A model generated the notes under the pieces. The model saw only the letters and a program-made list of their open reading frames with translations. It ran no database searches and was not told the origin of the DNA. From Dicaeum eximium (taxonomy: Eukaryota; Chordata; Aves; Passeriformes; Dicaeidae), in assembly GCA_013396995.1 (NCBI GenBank), contig VWZP01007456.1:1306431-1370430 (forward strand): a DNA stretch of 64,000 nucleotides, written 5' to 3'. Positions 25,836 to 40,600 of this stretch are shown here, in pieces. The position numbers were made by a program, and so were the translations under genes. The first letter of the stretch is position 1; each line of letters opens with the position of its first letter.

Positions 25836-28800
25836 TACCATGAATATGTAAGCTCCAGGGGTTGCTTTCTTAGGAGCTTACCAAATAAAACATTACTGAA
25901 ACAATATGCCAAAAACTATTATGTGTATCTGATCCATACAAAGTGAGATCAACAATAAACATACTGTTATGTCAGAGAAAGAACAAAATTATATTTAAGG
26001 TGGGTATTATAACCACATTCATACTTCAATCAAACACAAAAAAAGATTGTGATTCTTTGTTAGAGCTGAGAGAAAGAACTTCACCTTCATTGCTTGTAAG
26101 CCATGTGGCCTCAGGCCAGTCAGAGTTTTCATGATAAAAATATTATGACAAGGAGGAAAAATGTGTGTCCTGGTGGAGTTGTGTGAGTTCATCATGGGAA
26201 TTTAAAAATACAGTACAGGAAAGAACAAACAGGAATTTGTGATACCCTGGAACTCACGAGTTCTGCTACAGAAAGCAGCAGAAATATAGGCAAGCATTTG
26301 CTTCTTTAGATAATGTTCCCAAGAAACCATCATTTTTAGTGAGCCTCATGCTCTTTTCCTGAGAACTTTCTTGATGATATTGTGAACCAGGGAAAAACAT
26401 TCAGCAAACAGATAGCAGAATGGCTCTCTAGGCAACAAAACCCCCTCCTTTGTTTAAAAAAGCACTTTTCCTTTGCTTCTGAGCCCCTATTTGGTCTTGG
26501 AGGAGAAACACATCCCATGAACAGTGCCTGAAGTAATGGAATATACAAAGTCCAGCATCACAACAGCAAAAATTGCCAAGCTCAAGGTACAACATATTGA
26601 TACCAGGTGTTTGATCTGAGAGGGAAACTTGGCTGAGAGACTGGTTACAAGTAGTGCAAACAAAAGTATGGAAGCTTTGCACAGGTCATGCCTGGTGGTT
26701 TGACATCTAACAGACAAATTTGTCTTTTACTTCCAGCAGAGCCAATATTTTGTATTCAGTGTCATTGGATTCACTCTTTATAGATGCCTCAGCAGTGCTT
26801 CAGAAGGGGAAGTTTGGGCATTCTGGGGTTTTGTGCAGAGCGTAGGATTTCTCCACCAGCTGTTGCAAGAATGGTTGGGGTGCTTGCTTGTTGAGATGAA
26901 TACCTCTTACCTGGCAGCCCAAATCCCCACATTCCTCTTCTATCCAGCATCTGTCATCTTTGTTCATGTCCTGGGATGCTGATTCCTCATTTCTGCCTGG
27001 ACACACTGCAGCACTCAGGTGGCTGCTTCACCAAGGCGCTGAGTTTCTTTCTCATTCCTCTCTCCCTTCACACCAGGCTTCCTGTGAAAATCCAAACTTC
27101 ATTTAACAGGACCTGGAAAACAGGTTACAAGTGAAATTGGTGTTAGACATAATCCAAGCCTACTCACAGTAGAAATTCTTCCTGGCTTCTTTGATGTGTC
27201 TCACCCAGGGGCCCTAAGGCATCTTTTAGCTTTGTATAGTCAAAATGTCAAGGTCATTACAGTTGTTTTCTTCTGTTGCTACACAGACCAGCTGGAGCTA
27301 CTAAAACATTCCTATTATTTTACTAGATAACTGTTAAACATATATTCTGTACAGCTTTAATTCTCAGTTGGTTTTGCCAGCTTTCTACAGACCACAGAAA
27401 ATGTTATTAACTAGAGAATGGGTTGTGTTACTTTTCTGTGCTACAAGTTTATTAATGATGACTGAGATGAGGTCCCTTCTGGGAAGACACTTACCTTTTT
27501 CACAATAGTTGACACATTACAAACCGTTTTAGGATTGAAAGAGATAAGTTAAAACTGCTGAGGGACTGGAGCATTACTGTAATTACATAAAGCAGAGAAA
27601 TCCACATGTAAACAAACATTCAGGCTGTCAAGCCTCCCTTTCTAAAAATTTGGAATAAACTCATTTTGCATCTTGTATATGACTCAAATGTTTATAGATC
27701 TCATGTTGTATATTAAGGATTTGAAGCAAAGCCTAAAGAAAACAGCTACACAATACACAATTCATTTTATAGATGGGTCTGGCACCTACTTTTATGAGAA
27801 CATATGGTGAATATTTACAGAACAAATCTATGCAATTCAATTTCACCTCCAATATGCATATTTTCAGTGAGTGGCTTAAGGCCAAACAGGATAATACCCC
27901 TTGTGGGATCTCCTATACCACTCCCAATTGATTCAAGACAATGAATTTAATGGGGACTGCCAGTCATTTGTGGATTCTGTAATTTGAATGCTTTCCCAGA
28001 CATTAACCCCCACGGGTCTAAGCACTCTCCTGTCTCTGGTACACAGGGGAAAGCTCCTGTGATAGCTAGATGCATTATTTTTGATATGATGGTAATTTAT
28101 GGGTTTGATATTCTCAGCTCATGGAGCCTCTGTGACATCTAAATATTTCAAAAATCCCTTATTTTACAGGGGGAAACTGAAACTGTATTGACTTTTAGCT
28201 AATATTAACAAAAATTGAAGCATTTTTGTTTTAAACAGTATTTTCCTCTGTAATTCTGTGTAGTTCTCTTGAACCACAGTGCTGTAACAGGATCAGGATG
28301 AGTGAGTGCCCATGAAAACTCTTACTTGGAAAAGCTGGCCGCAAAACCAGGATTGCTATTTACCACTGTTTAAGAGGTTTAGAACTGATACTGCTCTTCA
28401 AAGCATTTTCTCAATTTTCCTGCATGGCAAGAATAGTTTGAACTATTTTGTTGTCCAGTGGAAGTTAAAATTAATTACCCTACTTAGTATAAAAGGGGGA
28501 AAATGTGTCCTAGACAGAACACCTTCCATCCTCAGGGCAGCAAATATTTATTGTTCTAATGGCCGAACCATGGAAAAACTGTTTCTGTCATGGTGTGTTA
28601 TCATGTATCCTTACCATTATCTTCATTTTTATTGCTATATGTAGTGTAACACGACTGACATACTGCAAGGCTGTTGCACACTGAACAGTGTAGGAGACAG
28701 GAACAAGAAGCCTTAAAAGTCAGAAAATCTGGTTCAATACCAGAAACTTCAATACCTCTCAGCAAAATCCAAGATTTTAAGTATGATGAAAATCAGGGGA

Positions 28801-29074
28801 AGAATTGTACCTAGGGGCACATTTTGAAATGGAGTGGAAGAAAAGAGACACCTGGGCAAAACTCTGCTCTCTATCTGTAAGGGGGCTCCTGCAGACATGG
28901 TTGGAAGTGCTCTGGTCTCTGTGCCTTCATTTTCCTATTCCCAGGGAGCACTGAGTCAAAGTACCTGGGTTGGATTTTCTGCCTGAGTCACTTTGGTGAC
29001 TCTCAGTGCAACTAGCAGAGTAATTTCTGCAAAGAATTTCATCCATGGGCTATTTTACATAGATGTAATTGTCT

Positions 29075-29641
29075 TCAGAAGTTGCCAGGAGGATCAAGCC
29101 TTGCAATATATTTTTTGGCCAGAGTTTTAAAATCAGTAAAAATGTTTGGCAAGAGCCAGGGTCTTGGTCTGGATCTGAAACATTTGTGTTTTGGTAAAGA
29201 ATGAAATAGAGCAACAACTGAAATTTTAGCTGGAAATAAGAAACTGCTTAGAAGGAGAGTCATTGATCTTCTGTCAGATTGTGAGAGGTGGACAGAGGGT
29301 GGTCTCTGGGAGGAAAAACAGGCACTGATCAAGGTATCTGCTAAGTTCTTAGCTTCCTCAGCTGTCTGCACAGCCTGTGAAGGCACAAGTACTCCTCCAT
29401 CACTGTAATCCTTGTGCTGTTCATCTTTATCAAGTAATGCCAGTTCAGTAACAGGCTTCAGATGCACCCAAACATAGGATGGTTCAGTTTGTTTTTTACC
29501 TGGACACTTAGCACAGTTTATGTAGTCTTTCTTTTCAAATGTAAAATGGAGTACGACGCCTTTGATGAGTAGTTTGGATGCCACTCCCAAAGGCACCATT
29601 AAATGCCATCCTTCAGGCCCGAGCAGCTTTGTGTCCTGCCC
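29075..29641 (-). other. Long open stretch, unrecognised (188 codons)
   Basis: This is the longest open frame outside MTCL2 and its antisense shadows. It is open from 29641, just after an in-frame TAA, to a stop at 29075. The first ATG is at 29599 and gives 174 residues. Segments such as LLGPEGWHLMVPLGVASK, FEKKDYINCAKCPGKKQ and VQTAEEAKNLADTLISA look protein-like, while the C-terminal third is basic and less ordered in character. A CxxC pair (CAKC) is present. No known domain was recognised. It could be an eroded retrogene or retroelement fragment, an exon of an unknown gene, or chance. Confidence 0.25.
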
Positions 29642-32600
29642 TTACACTGCTGCTGAGCAGGGGTGGGCAGAGGGTTCTGTTTCTGGGCTCTGGCACAGGG
29701 ATCCATTTGCTGTGAAAGCCACAGGGCTGTCAATGCTGCCAGCTGGGGGCCCAGTGGGAGCCAAGTTATTTATACTCTGCATGCGGCCAGGGCCTGATCC
29801 CATATCCTCTTCCTTGCTAAATCCCTCATGTGCTTTATGTTCATGGGGAATGGGGAATCGGGGCCCAAGACCACAGAAGAAAAAGAAGCTGAGTTCTGTG
29901 AAGAAACTACAGAATTGCCAACACTTCTAGAGCCCAAGCGGAGTAACTGGCCAGAGTTACTGAATCACACAAAGAGAGGAAGATGCAACCTATAATATTC
30001 CATATCTGCCTTCATTTCTATCTATAATTTGGATGCTTAAGACTTCAATGAAGAATTATGAAGAAATATGAGGGTGACATTTGAGAGGAGTGAAGAAAAT
30101 TCAACCATTAATAAGCAGAGCAAGATTATGTATAATGATGAACAATGTTCTGAACCCATGATCTTTCTGCCATCCTCAAATTTTAAGGTAGAAAATAGGC
30201 TTCTCTTCTTGACACTAAAGGAGAATAAGGTTTGAATGTCATAGCCGAGCTGCTTAGCCATAAACATACCAGGACTATTTAGAACCCTTTGTCTTTTAAA
30301 ACTGTGCCCTGATCTTACTGAGGATGTGTGAAGGAATCATTTGATGTTTTGATACTGCTAACAGCACACTCCCCTCATTTCCAAGAACAGCACTGAATTT
30401 CCAAAAGCAGTTTTGCCACATTTCCCTCTAGAGGAATCCAGTGCCTGGAGAGTCGATGCTGGAGTGGTTTCAGTGGCTCAGCAGACAGCAGGCACTGCAT
30501 GAATCCTCCTTTTACATGCCAGGCCCTGATGTGCTGAGTAAGGACCGAGCTGGGAAGGAGGGCTCTTTCAGCAGTGCAATAAAAGCCTGTCCCAGCTGCT
30601 TTGCTACACTGGTTCCCACCCCAAAAGAGTATAAGCAAAGCTTCTGTGCACAGACAAGCAGGCACAGATGAAAACCTGGCGCTATCCACAGAGCTAAAAG
30701 TAGCATTAAATATAGCTGGCCTTTTGGTTTTGTTCTTTTTGATTTAAACTGAGGTCTAGTCCCACTCTCAGTGCAGGAAGCGTAAAGAAATGGCTCAAGG
30801 TGATACTAGATTTCACTTTCCCATTCTGCAGCGCTGTACTTGCTGTACAAACAGCTCCTCACAATGTCCTACTCCTGGCCAAATTGGCCTTTAGATGTGC
30901 TGAGTGGTGGCAGGAGGCCAGCACCACCTTTGAGACTGATGTCACTGCCAGCCTGTGACATGCCTGCAAGCAACATATTTTGTAAGGATCCATGCTCCTC
31001 ACTCACCACTGAGACCAGTTCTTATTTGTGTTTAAATCCCTCTGTATGGCAGAGTGCCACCTGCAACTCCCAGGAAATCCTCAAAGATGTCGGCTGAACT
31101 GAAAGGTATTTTCCATGATTATAGTTAAGGCACGTGCACATTTCACACTCTGAGTGCTAGGAAAACAGTTAAAATGTGGTATTTGTGATGCTGCTGTTTT
31201 GTCCTGTACTTTTTGGCAATAACGGGAAACAAATGGAGGCAGATCTGTGGATACACCCACTCCAGCTGCCCTGCTTATCCTGCTTCACTCTCCCTTGTGT
31301 ACCAACCCTGCAGCACAGCAGCCTGGTGGGAGGAAGATTCTCTCCTCTGCCTCTGGGGAGCTCGAGCGAGGCAGCAGTGAAAGCCCATGGCCAGGATCCT
31401 TGCAGCCAGAGCTGCTCTCTTCGTGGAGGGAGCCCAGCACCACCCAGAGCTGGACTCTGCACAGTTTTGCCTTGAACAGGATGGTGCAGCCCAGAGGAAT
31501 CCAGTCCAAGTCTACAGCAGCTAAAGATCCTATCTATGGCTATAATACAACATCTGCTCTCACTGGTGAAGCTTTAGGCAGTATGAGATGAGGCTCAGTA
31601 ACTTCATTAAGGAACTTATCAACTAAATTATTTAGCAGTGCTAAGACACCAGCTCCATAACACCAGAGGATGTTTTCCTCCTGCAGGCTCACCTTCTCTA
31701 GCCTGATGGCCCCTTGCTTCTTGGAAAAACTCACAGGACCTGGAAACTTTTATTAAACCTTGCCCAATATTGATCCATTGGAAAGACAGCCTGGTGTACT
31801 CAATGCAGCCTAGTAAGGAACAGGAGCTAAGTGTTTTCCAAGCCTTACTGCACCTCCTTGAAATAAATTATTTAACATCTAAATGACTCAGTTTCTCAGC
31901 TGGAAGAGCAGCAACCATCACAGGAAAGCAAACAAACTTCCATGTGCTCCCAAGAAGCAAATGGCTGTGTAAGCACCGCCTGAGCTCGATAGAATCTGAG
32001 CAGGGAAGCCAGTATCAAAATTCAGATAGGTACACACAAAACAGGCTGACAGTCAGACACAGTCCTGCTGAGTTCTTCACCTTGGCCCCTGGAGTTTGGA
32101 TGAGCAGTTGTAGCTTCTTATGTGTGCTGTCATTTATTTTCTCTGTGATGCTGCCTGACCCCTCCCGCTCAGACTTGCTGAGCTCTCTGGATTAGTACCA
32201 TTTTCACTGCTGTATTTTCTATCCAAGTTAAAAAAAATACAAATTCATCTTCACACATCTAGAAAAATGAGCAAGAGCATTCCTGTCTTCAGTCATGGGA
32301 CACAGCCAAAACATAGGGCACCCAGCCTGTGTGATGACAATAACTAGAAGCTGATCATTTCTTGCATAGCACGGCTACTGCATTAATGTATTTCCTGAAT
32401 GGCTATGGATATTCCCTATTCAAAGAGGCCAAGTTCCAAAAAACTCTCTGTAAATGTTTCTCTCACTGCCAAAAACAGAGAGACAAAGAAATTCCTTTCT
32501 CCTGCCTCTACTTGCTCAAATTGAATTAGTACAGCAATTTCTTCCTGTTCTAAGGAAATAGCTGCTTCTTCTCCAGGTCACTCCAGCACAACAGACACTA

Positions 32601-34590
32601 CTATAAAAACAAGTTCCCAGTAAAATGCTGTAATATAGAGAAAACTCCTCAATACTGGTAAGAAATCCTGGTATATGGTAACTGGTCAAGCTCTTTGAGT
32701 CCACATTACCAGATACTGTATGTACCAGCTACAGCTAAAACTCATATAAGACTCCAAATTTTCTGTAACCACTCAGTCACACTGGTCTGGTTGTTTATGC
32801 TGCTAAAGACAATTAACATCTTCCCAACACAGCTGTGGTGTATACAGGAGAAGGGTGAGATTTGTCACCCCCTTCTGAGGGCCCTCCTAAGCCTGGACCT
32901 CCCCATTCCTGCAGAGCAAACCCCAGCACTCCCTGCCCGAGGTATGAGCCACGTTTGCTTTCATCTTGCCCTCTCTGACAGACTCACATGGACGTGTGTG
33001 TGCTTGTGTAATTACGTATTTTTGGGTGTGCATGCACAAGAAAAGCAGTCTCCTCTGCACATGGGTCTTTCCCCAGGGAGATGAGGAGCAAATGCATTAT
33101 GAGACAGATGTTAGTCATGCTGCTTATCGAACCACGGCACGGTAGTGCTCAAACATTGGAATGGTGAGAGTGGCAGGACTGGGTAGAAGAGGGAAAATTA
33201 TTTTCAGGTGTCTGTTTCTAATAACAACATTTTCAGAGGGGGTGAGCACACAAAACCTCTTTGGTTTCATTTGGGACATAATGTCCCATTCCCATTTCTC
33301 GTCTGGGGATAACTGAGGGCAGCTCTGCCTCAAGTGATACCTTCCCATGCAGTGCAGGTGTTCCAATCAGGTGGCCCTTGAATGTTTCAAAACCTCCCAG
33401 TGAACACTAGTGCCTTCTTAATATTATCTTGCTGCTAAAACTAGTTGCCAGAAATTCAGTCAATAATCTGAACTCCAGTTAAATTAGTTTAATCTGAGGT
33501 TTATGCCCATTCCCTCTGCTTTTTAATCTATAAAGCATTGGGACGATTAATTGCTGTTTCTTATGACTTTTGAATGAATATACAGCTGAGGGCATAGGTG
33601 TTCCAGGGAAGGTTTTGCAAAACATCTGCTCCATGAAAACAATACCTGCCTGCTTTAAAGAGCCATCATGCCATAGCCCTACAGAATTTGTCAGATGTTT
33701 TACATCTTTACAATCTGATGGCACGCTATAAACCGTGTCTTTGGTGGGGAAGGATTTGCATGCTCTTTGATGTATGTGCCAGCTCGTGGCCTGCTGCTCC
33801 CTAAAGCAAAGGCTTGTTTGCATAAAACATGCATCAAAAGGAGGTTTGCTTACGTGGTAGCACACTCAGATGCCTGCTGGAAAAAGGGAACTCACTGTGA
33901 TGGAGGTTGAAAGCCTATGTATGCATCTTTTGATTGTGTCTGTATGCTCCATCTAATCAAACTGATACAGGAAAGAACGCAAAATTTATCAAAGTAAATG
34001 ATTTAGAAAGAAAAGAGAAAACAACACCATATAAGCCATGGCTTATATGCTATTCCCCAGACATTTCTTCAGTGACCATCTTGCCTAGTCCCTCATTAGC
34101 ACAGAAAAAAATGCTAGACTTTAATCACAAAGACTTCCTAAGTAGATTAAAGGCCAATTTTCACTGTCCATTTAACTTATCTTTAAAGCTCTGTATTGTA
34201 TTTCTCTTCTTAATCTGAGCTGAGCTTTTGCACACAAATACTGTTAAAAACAGCAGAGCAAATACTATGTGGTGGCTCTATTTCCAAAGACCAGGTTTGC
34301 AGCAGTCTGTGGTTAAAAGTTGTGTGATGCTGATATGGGATAAAAGACAATACTAAGAGGGCTGGGAAAGTCTATTTGGTCTAAAGAACATCTCCTCCCA
34401 CCCTGTTGTTGAAAAGGCCACTTTATAGACCATGCAAAGTGTCTGTTATTAGGGGCCTGGTGTTACCCCTGTATATGCACATATGTATTGCTAGACATAA
34501 AAAAAGATAAAAGAGGCTTTCTGTTTTAAAGATAGAGACAGACAGACAGATCAATGCTTCTTTTTCCATCTTCCTTTAGGAGACAGTTTT

Positions 34591-34653
34591 CAATATATAT
34601 GTTTCATATATATATTCATATATATGAATTCATATATATTTCATATATATATC
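34591..34653 (+). repeat. AT-rich (CATATATAT)n with perfect palindrome
   Basis: Imperfect TTCATATATATAT units. The core 34618-34639 is a perfect 22-bp palindrome centred on GAATTC. Confidence 0.85.
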
Positions 34654-37600
34654 TTCTGTGACTACATCAGCTGTTGGTCTTTAGCTGATGTACTTTTAGA
34701 AAGATTTAATGCCCTATGTGCTGCCTGATGTGTTTTACTTGTGCATAGTAGCTGTGGAGGTGCTGCCTCTAGGCAGCTGGCAATGAACCTTCTGCATGTA
34801 ATACATTATTTTCTGTTTACATGCTTGTTTCTAGGCTGTAATTACTGTGTCTGCACTGCAATATGCACCAAGCCTAATCTGTTCATCTGTCAGCATTGTC
34901 TGCTACCCCAACAAGAGACTAAAACCATTGCAGGCCTGACCTAATAGATGCCAAGGTTTAAACATGTCTTACTGCTTCTTCAGATTGACTGTTTCTGCTG
35001 CAACATCGATGGAGGCTTCAGAAAAATGTGTGTGGATTTTTAAACTAGATTTTACTGAGTGACCTGACTCCCATGGAAAGAAGCATTTCCACATATCCAA
35101 AGCTTTCTGGTATGTAGGTCACAATCAATTTAGTTAACTTGCTAAGTAGCTCAAATGATAATTTAATTTTGGTGTAGGGTGGTGTGTTGTCTTTTGTCCA
35201 TTCAGGTCAGAAGTGGCCTCAGGTAACAGTGGTCTAGTTCCTCACTCAATTCCCCATCCTGGCTCCATTTGAGTTTCAGAGTTGCCTCTGCCTAACCTGA
35301 AGAACCAGCACCAGAAGAATATTCTGTGCTTGCACTGGGATGATTTCAGGGTAACTAGCTCCTGTCGGGGAAACCAGAAACCCTGGTAGTGGGGACTACT
35401 ACTTTAGGGACCAGCTAAATAAACCAGTTCTGGTTCTGGGAGCTGGCAGGGGCTAAGTGGTGCTCGTGAGACAGGGTCCAAAGTGAATGGAGGTTCTCCC
35501 AGTTCTTCATGGAGGATTAATGTTGGTCAGGGGAGCTGCTGGTCACTTAAACCAGACCTGCTCACCAGGAGCTCAGGCAGACTCTTCTAAGTGGGGAAAT
35601 TCTAAGTGCTAAATTATTTAGCTCTGTGCTAGGAAGATTCACTAATTATTTGCTGAGTAAAGTAACCCACATACCTGAGGAGGTGTTATCTCATAGTGCT
35701 GCAGTTTCTGAATAATTTTGCTTCTGCTCTTGATGTGAAAATTGTTGCATAATTCAGGGAATAGTGTCCCACCATGTCTCCTTCACTGTGTGTCACTGTG
35801 TTCTTCAGGACTCATGGCTTGGCAAATCAGTCTGTCCTGCTGAAGACTCCTGTGCTTTTTGAGAAAAGCACAGCACAGTGCAGCTCATCAGCTGGAGTTT
35901 CCCTGTCAGTCAAATGTGGGCTGCTGCTGAGAGATGCTGTCAGTGTTACAGACAGGCAAGGTTTGTCCCTTTGTGTGTCCTTCCATGAAAGCGACACCAC
36001 TCAAGGTTTGGTAAAGCCAAGGCACAGGTCTGGGGCTGCTCCCCAGGAAATCAGAATGACACTCATTGTTTACCAAACACAGTTCAGGGTGTTGGTTTCC
36101 AGGGCCTTTGTCTTTCCCAACTTCTTATTGCTGTTTTCCTTCCAAATATTTAATGGTCCTATTACTTAAAAAAAAAAATTGTTTAATATGAGTACACATC
36201 AGAACCTACTTGTAATACATCTAAGATGCCCGTGCAGCATATTTAACTTACATTTTTATGTGTACACAGTGAAGCAGAGGTGTTGTCAGAAGCATCACAG
36301 GCTAAGAGGAACACAAATAATTTGTGAAGCCGGGGCTTTGTTTTTTGTTTGAAATGTGATTTTTATGACAAAAATTCAGTGACATTGTAGTAAGAAAACT
36401 CCCTCTCAAAAGTCTTTGGTTTTGTCATGGAAATAGCTGTGACAAAATCATGGCCTTTATTGTTCTTCCTCTCATTCATATATGCAAAGTGGATTTTTTT
36501 TCAGTCCTGAGAGTGCAGAGTGCAGAAAATGCAATGAGGAACAACACAATACGTGTCTTCTCCCAGACAACATCAGGAATTGAGGCTCTATTTTAAAGAC
36601 AAACACGCTGAAGCTGTAGTCAGAAATTTGTGATAAAAGTTCCCCAAATGTATTTAGTTACTTACATCTGAGTAGAAAATCAATGAGATTTATGTTCTAA
36701 ATTGCTAAGCACTTAACATTGTAATTCTTAATAGCTAAAATGTATGGTCTGCTCATCTTCTATGGAAAAGGGGTAATTTTTTCAACCCCAGAATAATGCC
36801 CTATTCTATTATGGCAGGGCTTAATATTTTTGAGCCAGGTTGGTTCCAACCAACTCAGTGAGAAAGAGGTGCCTGCTGAGCAAAGCCTGTGGGATGAGCC
36901 TATCCATTTGCACTCAGTTCTCTCCTCTGCAGACTAATCCAGAGGGATCACAGTGGGAGAGAGGAGCAGGAGGAGGATTAGGAGAGTACCTGAGTCCATG
37001 ATATTTTTGTGTCTAAACGTATTCTAAAGTCTTACTATAGAAATTTAAAAATGCAATTACAGTATATAAAAAAAAACCAAACAAACAACCTAGGGGTTTA
37101 AAAGGACAAACCAAAATTTGCTATTTGCTATTGTTGAGATTTAATAGGATTCACATTTCATAGCCTAACAGCACTCTTCCCTTTTAGTGCAGTATCTGCT
37201 TACATTGCTCAGCCAGGCTTGTTGCCATCTAGAGACATATAAAACTCAATATCCAAACCACCTTCTTTCTCCTCCTCATTCAGATATCCATCTACTTGCA
37301 GCTGCCAAGTACACTGATTATTTCTTTTTCTATGACCTTCTCTCCTCAGATCTCAGTCTGCCACCCTGGGGTCCCCTGCCCTGTCCCCAGAAAGGGAACA
37401 TTCTGCCACCCACCTCTTGACCTCCTGCAGCTCTAACCTGCAAGTGATGGCTGTCAAATCAAGGACTCAGCTGCCAAACCAGGCACTTCTGAGGAGCTAC
37501 TTTGGGCCTGAGCAGCCCCAGCCCCAGCTTTGCCTCCAAACAGTTGCTCAGTATGGAGCATCACCTTTCTTCAGGCCAGCTTCAGGATGAGAGTCTGCAC

Positions 37601-40600
37601 TGACTTTGCTGAGCAGCCCATTGATCCCTCCTCACTGGTGAAATCCTGCCCAAATCACCAAGTGCTCTCAGGATTTCTCACGTATTTTTTTCAGAGGATG
37701 ACAAGACTGGCCTCCAGAAAGTGTTTGTATGCCAAAAAAAGATTGAATAATGAGACAAGTCCTAAATCTGCTCTGATAGGGAATAAAAAGTGGTTTTCAG
37801 CAACAGGTGCTAGTCTTCTACTCTAGAGACATCTATAGCAAGGCAGTAACATCTCTCACCCAAACCTGGAGGCACAATGTCTCATACTCCCGCGTGACGG
37901 ATAAGAGGATGATAACAAGGAAGGGAAGCAGACTTTGCTCAAAGCTATTAAGCCTCTCTGCAAAGCAGGCTGGGCTATGTGGAGACTGAAGTCATTAGCT
38001 GTCATTTTGTATGAAAATTATATGTACTCAGCAGCTTAGTAATATTCCAGTAGGTTATAATGGTTTACATATAAAGAAGTCAAAAATGGGGAACGGGGAG
38101 TGAGCGAGAAATGGAATACCTCCAAAGAGACCATGTAGGAGCTTGGTGGTTCAGATACTGAGGAAAGGAAGGGATCAGGGGAAAATGCATGCCTTGGGGT
38201 ACTGTATGGTCATGGAGACTCCCTCTGTGCAGAGGAGGATGTGAAGGGAAAAGGGTTATGGGGAAGGATGGTCCAAGCCTGGTCATTTTCCAGGCACTGA
38301 GGCACAACACAGGGGTGGTGTTGCCAGGTTGTTCTATTTTGGGTTGGTGAGTTAAGAGGCTGCACACCATTGCCACTGGTATATATCCATGTCTCCCTGG
38401 TGTGTAAGGCAGAGGGCAGCATGCCTTGGGCAGGTGACTGTGAAGAGGCAGGAAGTAAAGTGGGAGAAAGGGGTGACTTCTCCTCCTCATGGTACCCACA
38501 CGGACACATCAGTGTAGTGGCATGAAGGATACTCCCTCACCCTGGGGTGCTACAGCCATCTCAAAAGCTGTCTGGACTGGGAGGGATGCTGCAGGTCACA
38601 GTCCTGCCCCTGATCCCCTCTGTGTTGCAGGGGCAGGTGATATCCCAAGGCCATCATCTCTGGCACCACAAACCCCTGGGTGAAATCCAGCTATTTCAGC
38701 CTTACCAAACAAAGCTGTGACAGATGTATTCACATCCCCTTACACTAACTTGTGTGCTAATCTGTGAGGCTTCTCCTGCCCTGATTATTCATGAGGCAAT
38801 AATTCAGATACCCCAAAGACAATGAGCTGCAGACTTTCTAAAAAGGCTTTTCATTTTCTCTCAGAAGATTTTAAAAGGACTTCAGATGGACTAGAGACTT
38901 GTCATTTTTTATGATTTATGTAATTAATTATGGAGCATGATGGAATAATGTGAAGGTGGGTAGGATTGTCCCAAACCCACCCAGCTATATTGGAAAAGAA
39001 AAGCCCTGTTGTTTCTAAAGAGCCAGTAGAAACATGGGATATTTATCAATGTCACTGTATTCACTAATTAGACTAGAAAGAAGATTATGTTTAATTAATG
39101 TCATTCTTTTTAAGATTACCCACAGAATCTCTATTTGTGCTTAACCTTCTCCTTCTTGCTATTGCTTGTTCTCTCACTTTTGTTTCAGTGATTCCTGCTG
39201 TTTCAGAAGCACTTTCCCTGTCAAGCCACAGGCAGCTGCTTATCCTCACAGATCTTCAGAATGGCCAGCAGCTATTTCTGCAAACTGGGGTATACTTGAC
39301 TTGAAAGGCAAATACCATCCCCTGGCATCAAAGTAACAGATTAGTGTCCTGAATTTTCTGGTGCATCATTAAAAAAAAAAAAATTGCAGCTGTCACAAGA
39401 AACAGAACATCATTTTTACTTGCTGTTTGTCAATATTGCTCGTTCATTTGCAACTTCCAATTTCTTCATCAAGGAGAAACAGCTTTTAAGGAAGCAGCAA
39501 CCTCCCCCTTATCCCTGCAAAGTTACTTTGAAAACAAACAAGGATTTTTCAGTTGTGGCTTAGTCTACTCCAATAAGCATTGTGACTCTTGTGGTTCACC
39601 TTCAAAACACTTCTTGCACGTGCTCCTCCTTCCACTCCCAAACCAAAAGTAGTGCAACAATTCAGCAATGTATTGCAAGAGGAAGATTTACAAGCAAACA
39701 GGGTGGGCACCACGGACAGTTTTAGGCATTCAGACTTGGGGATTACACTTAACTCATGGAAAAGGCCAGCAGTGAGGCTTTGAGACAGCTGGGAAGGCAG
39801 CTATCACTAACATGACTATTGCAGCTCTGCACTGGCACTGGTCACCCCTTGCTCTGACTGTGGCACCAGGGAGTCTTTAGAGAACAGTACTGTGCAGTCA
39901 CTGCCCCTTTGGTAAGTGGCCATTTTTGTAATGGTGACCCACAGGTGGACATTTTGACCCCAGGCCAATAGCTACAGCCCTACCTGACATGGGAGAAATC
40001 AGACCTAAATTGGCTGTGATTTGGGAGACAGGGAGTTTGTTCTTATCCAGCAGCTGAACTGAACTTCCTAGAAAGCCGGCTGTGACACAGCAGGACAGGA
40101 TGTGAAGGGCTTATTTCTCAACAGAGCTAACCAGGAAGGCTTCTAGGGAGCCCAGATGGTGCTCTTCAACAAATGAGCCTCAGAAAACCTCAGCTAAGGA
40201 AACAAGAGTGGGAATGAACCAGGTCAGCAATGGGATAACTAGTCAGAGCAGTTCTGGGGCTCCCGAGAAAGCATGTGGTCAAACAGATGGGCCTAGGCAA
40301 AGTAGCTTGAGAGGTTTCCACCTCTCAGAAGCGCAAATTCAATTCTTGGCTGCATTTACTCCTCATGGTTAGGCTTCAGTTTTATAAAAGCCCTGTTTAT
40401 TGGTCTCTGTGTCTAATGCAGATGGTACATAAGCTTAGATTAGTACTGGACATGTCATATTTCTGGTGTTCCACTTAGCTGGATGGTTTCCACTCCCATG
40501 AGTGAGAAAACAACAAGCCATAGGGCCTCAGAGAAACAGAGAAGATGGGTCCTACAATCTGTGTGAGTAGATGTTTTCTGGAGTTCAGGGAGGGAATTTA

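Noticed and set aside
35774..36169. 131-codon plus-strand frame ending before an A-run
   Set aside because: It looks like a retrocopy with a poly(A) tail at first sight, but the A-run is short, no target duplication was seen and the peptide is not recognisable.
38080..38509. 139- and 99-codon Pro/His-rich minus-strand frames
   Set aside because: Low-complexity, locally GC-richer DNA with no splice context and a composition explained by base content.
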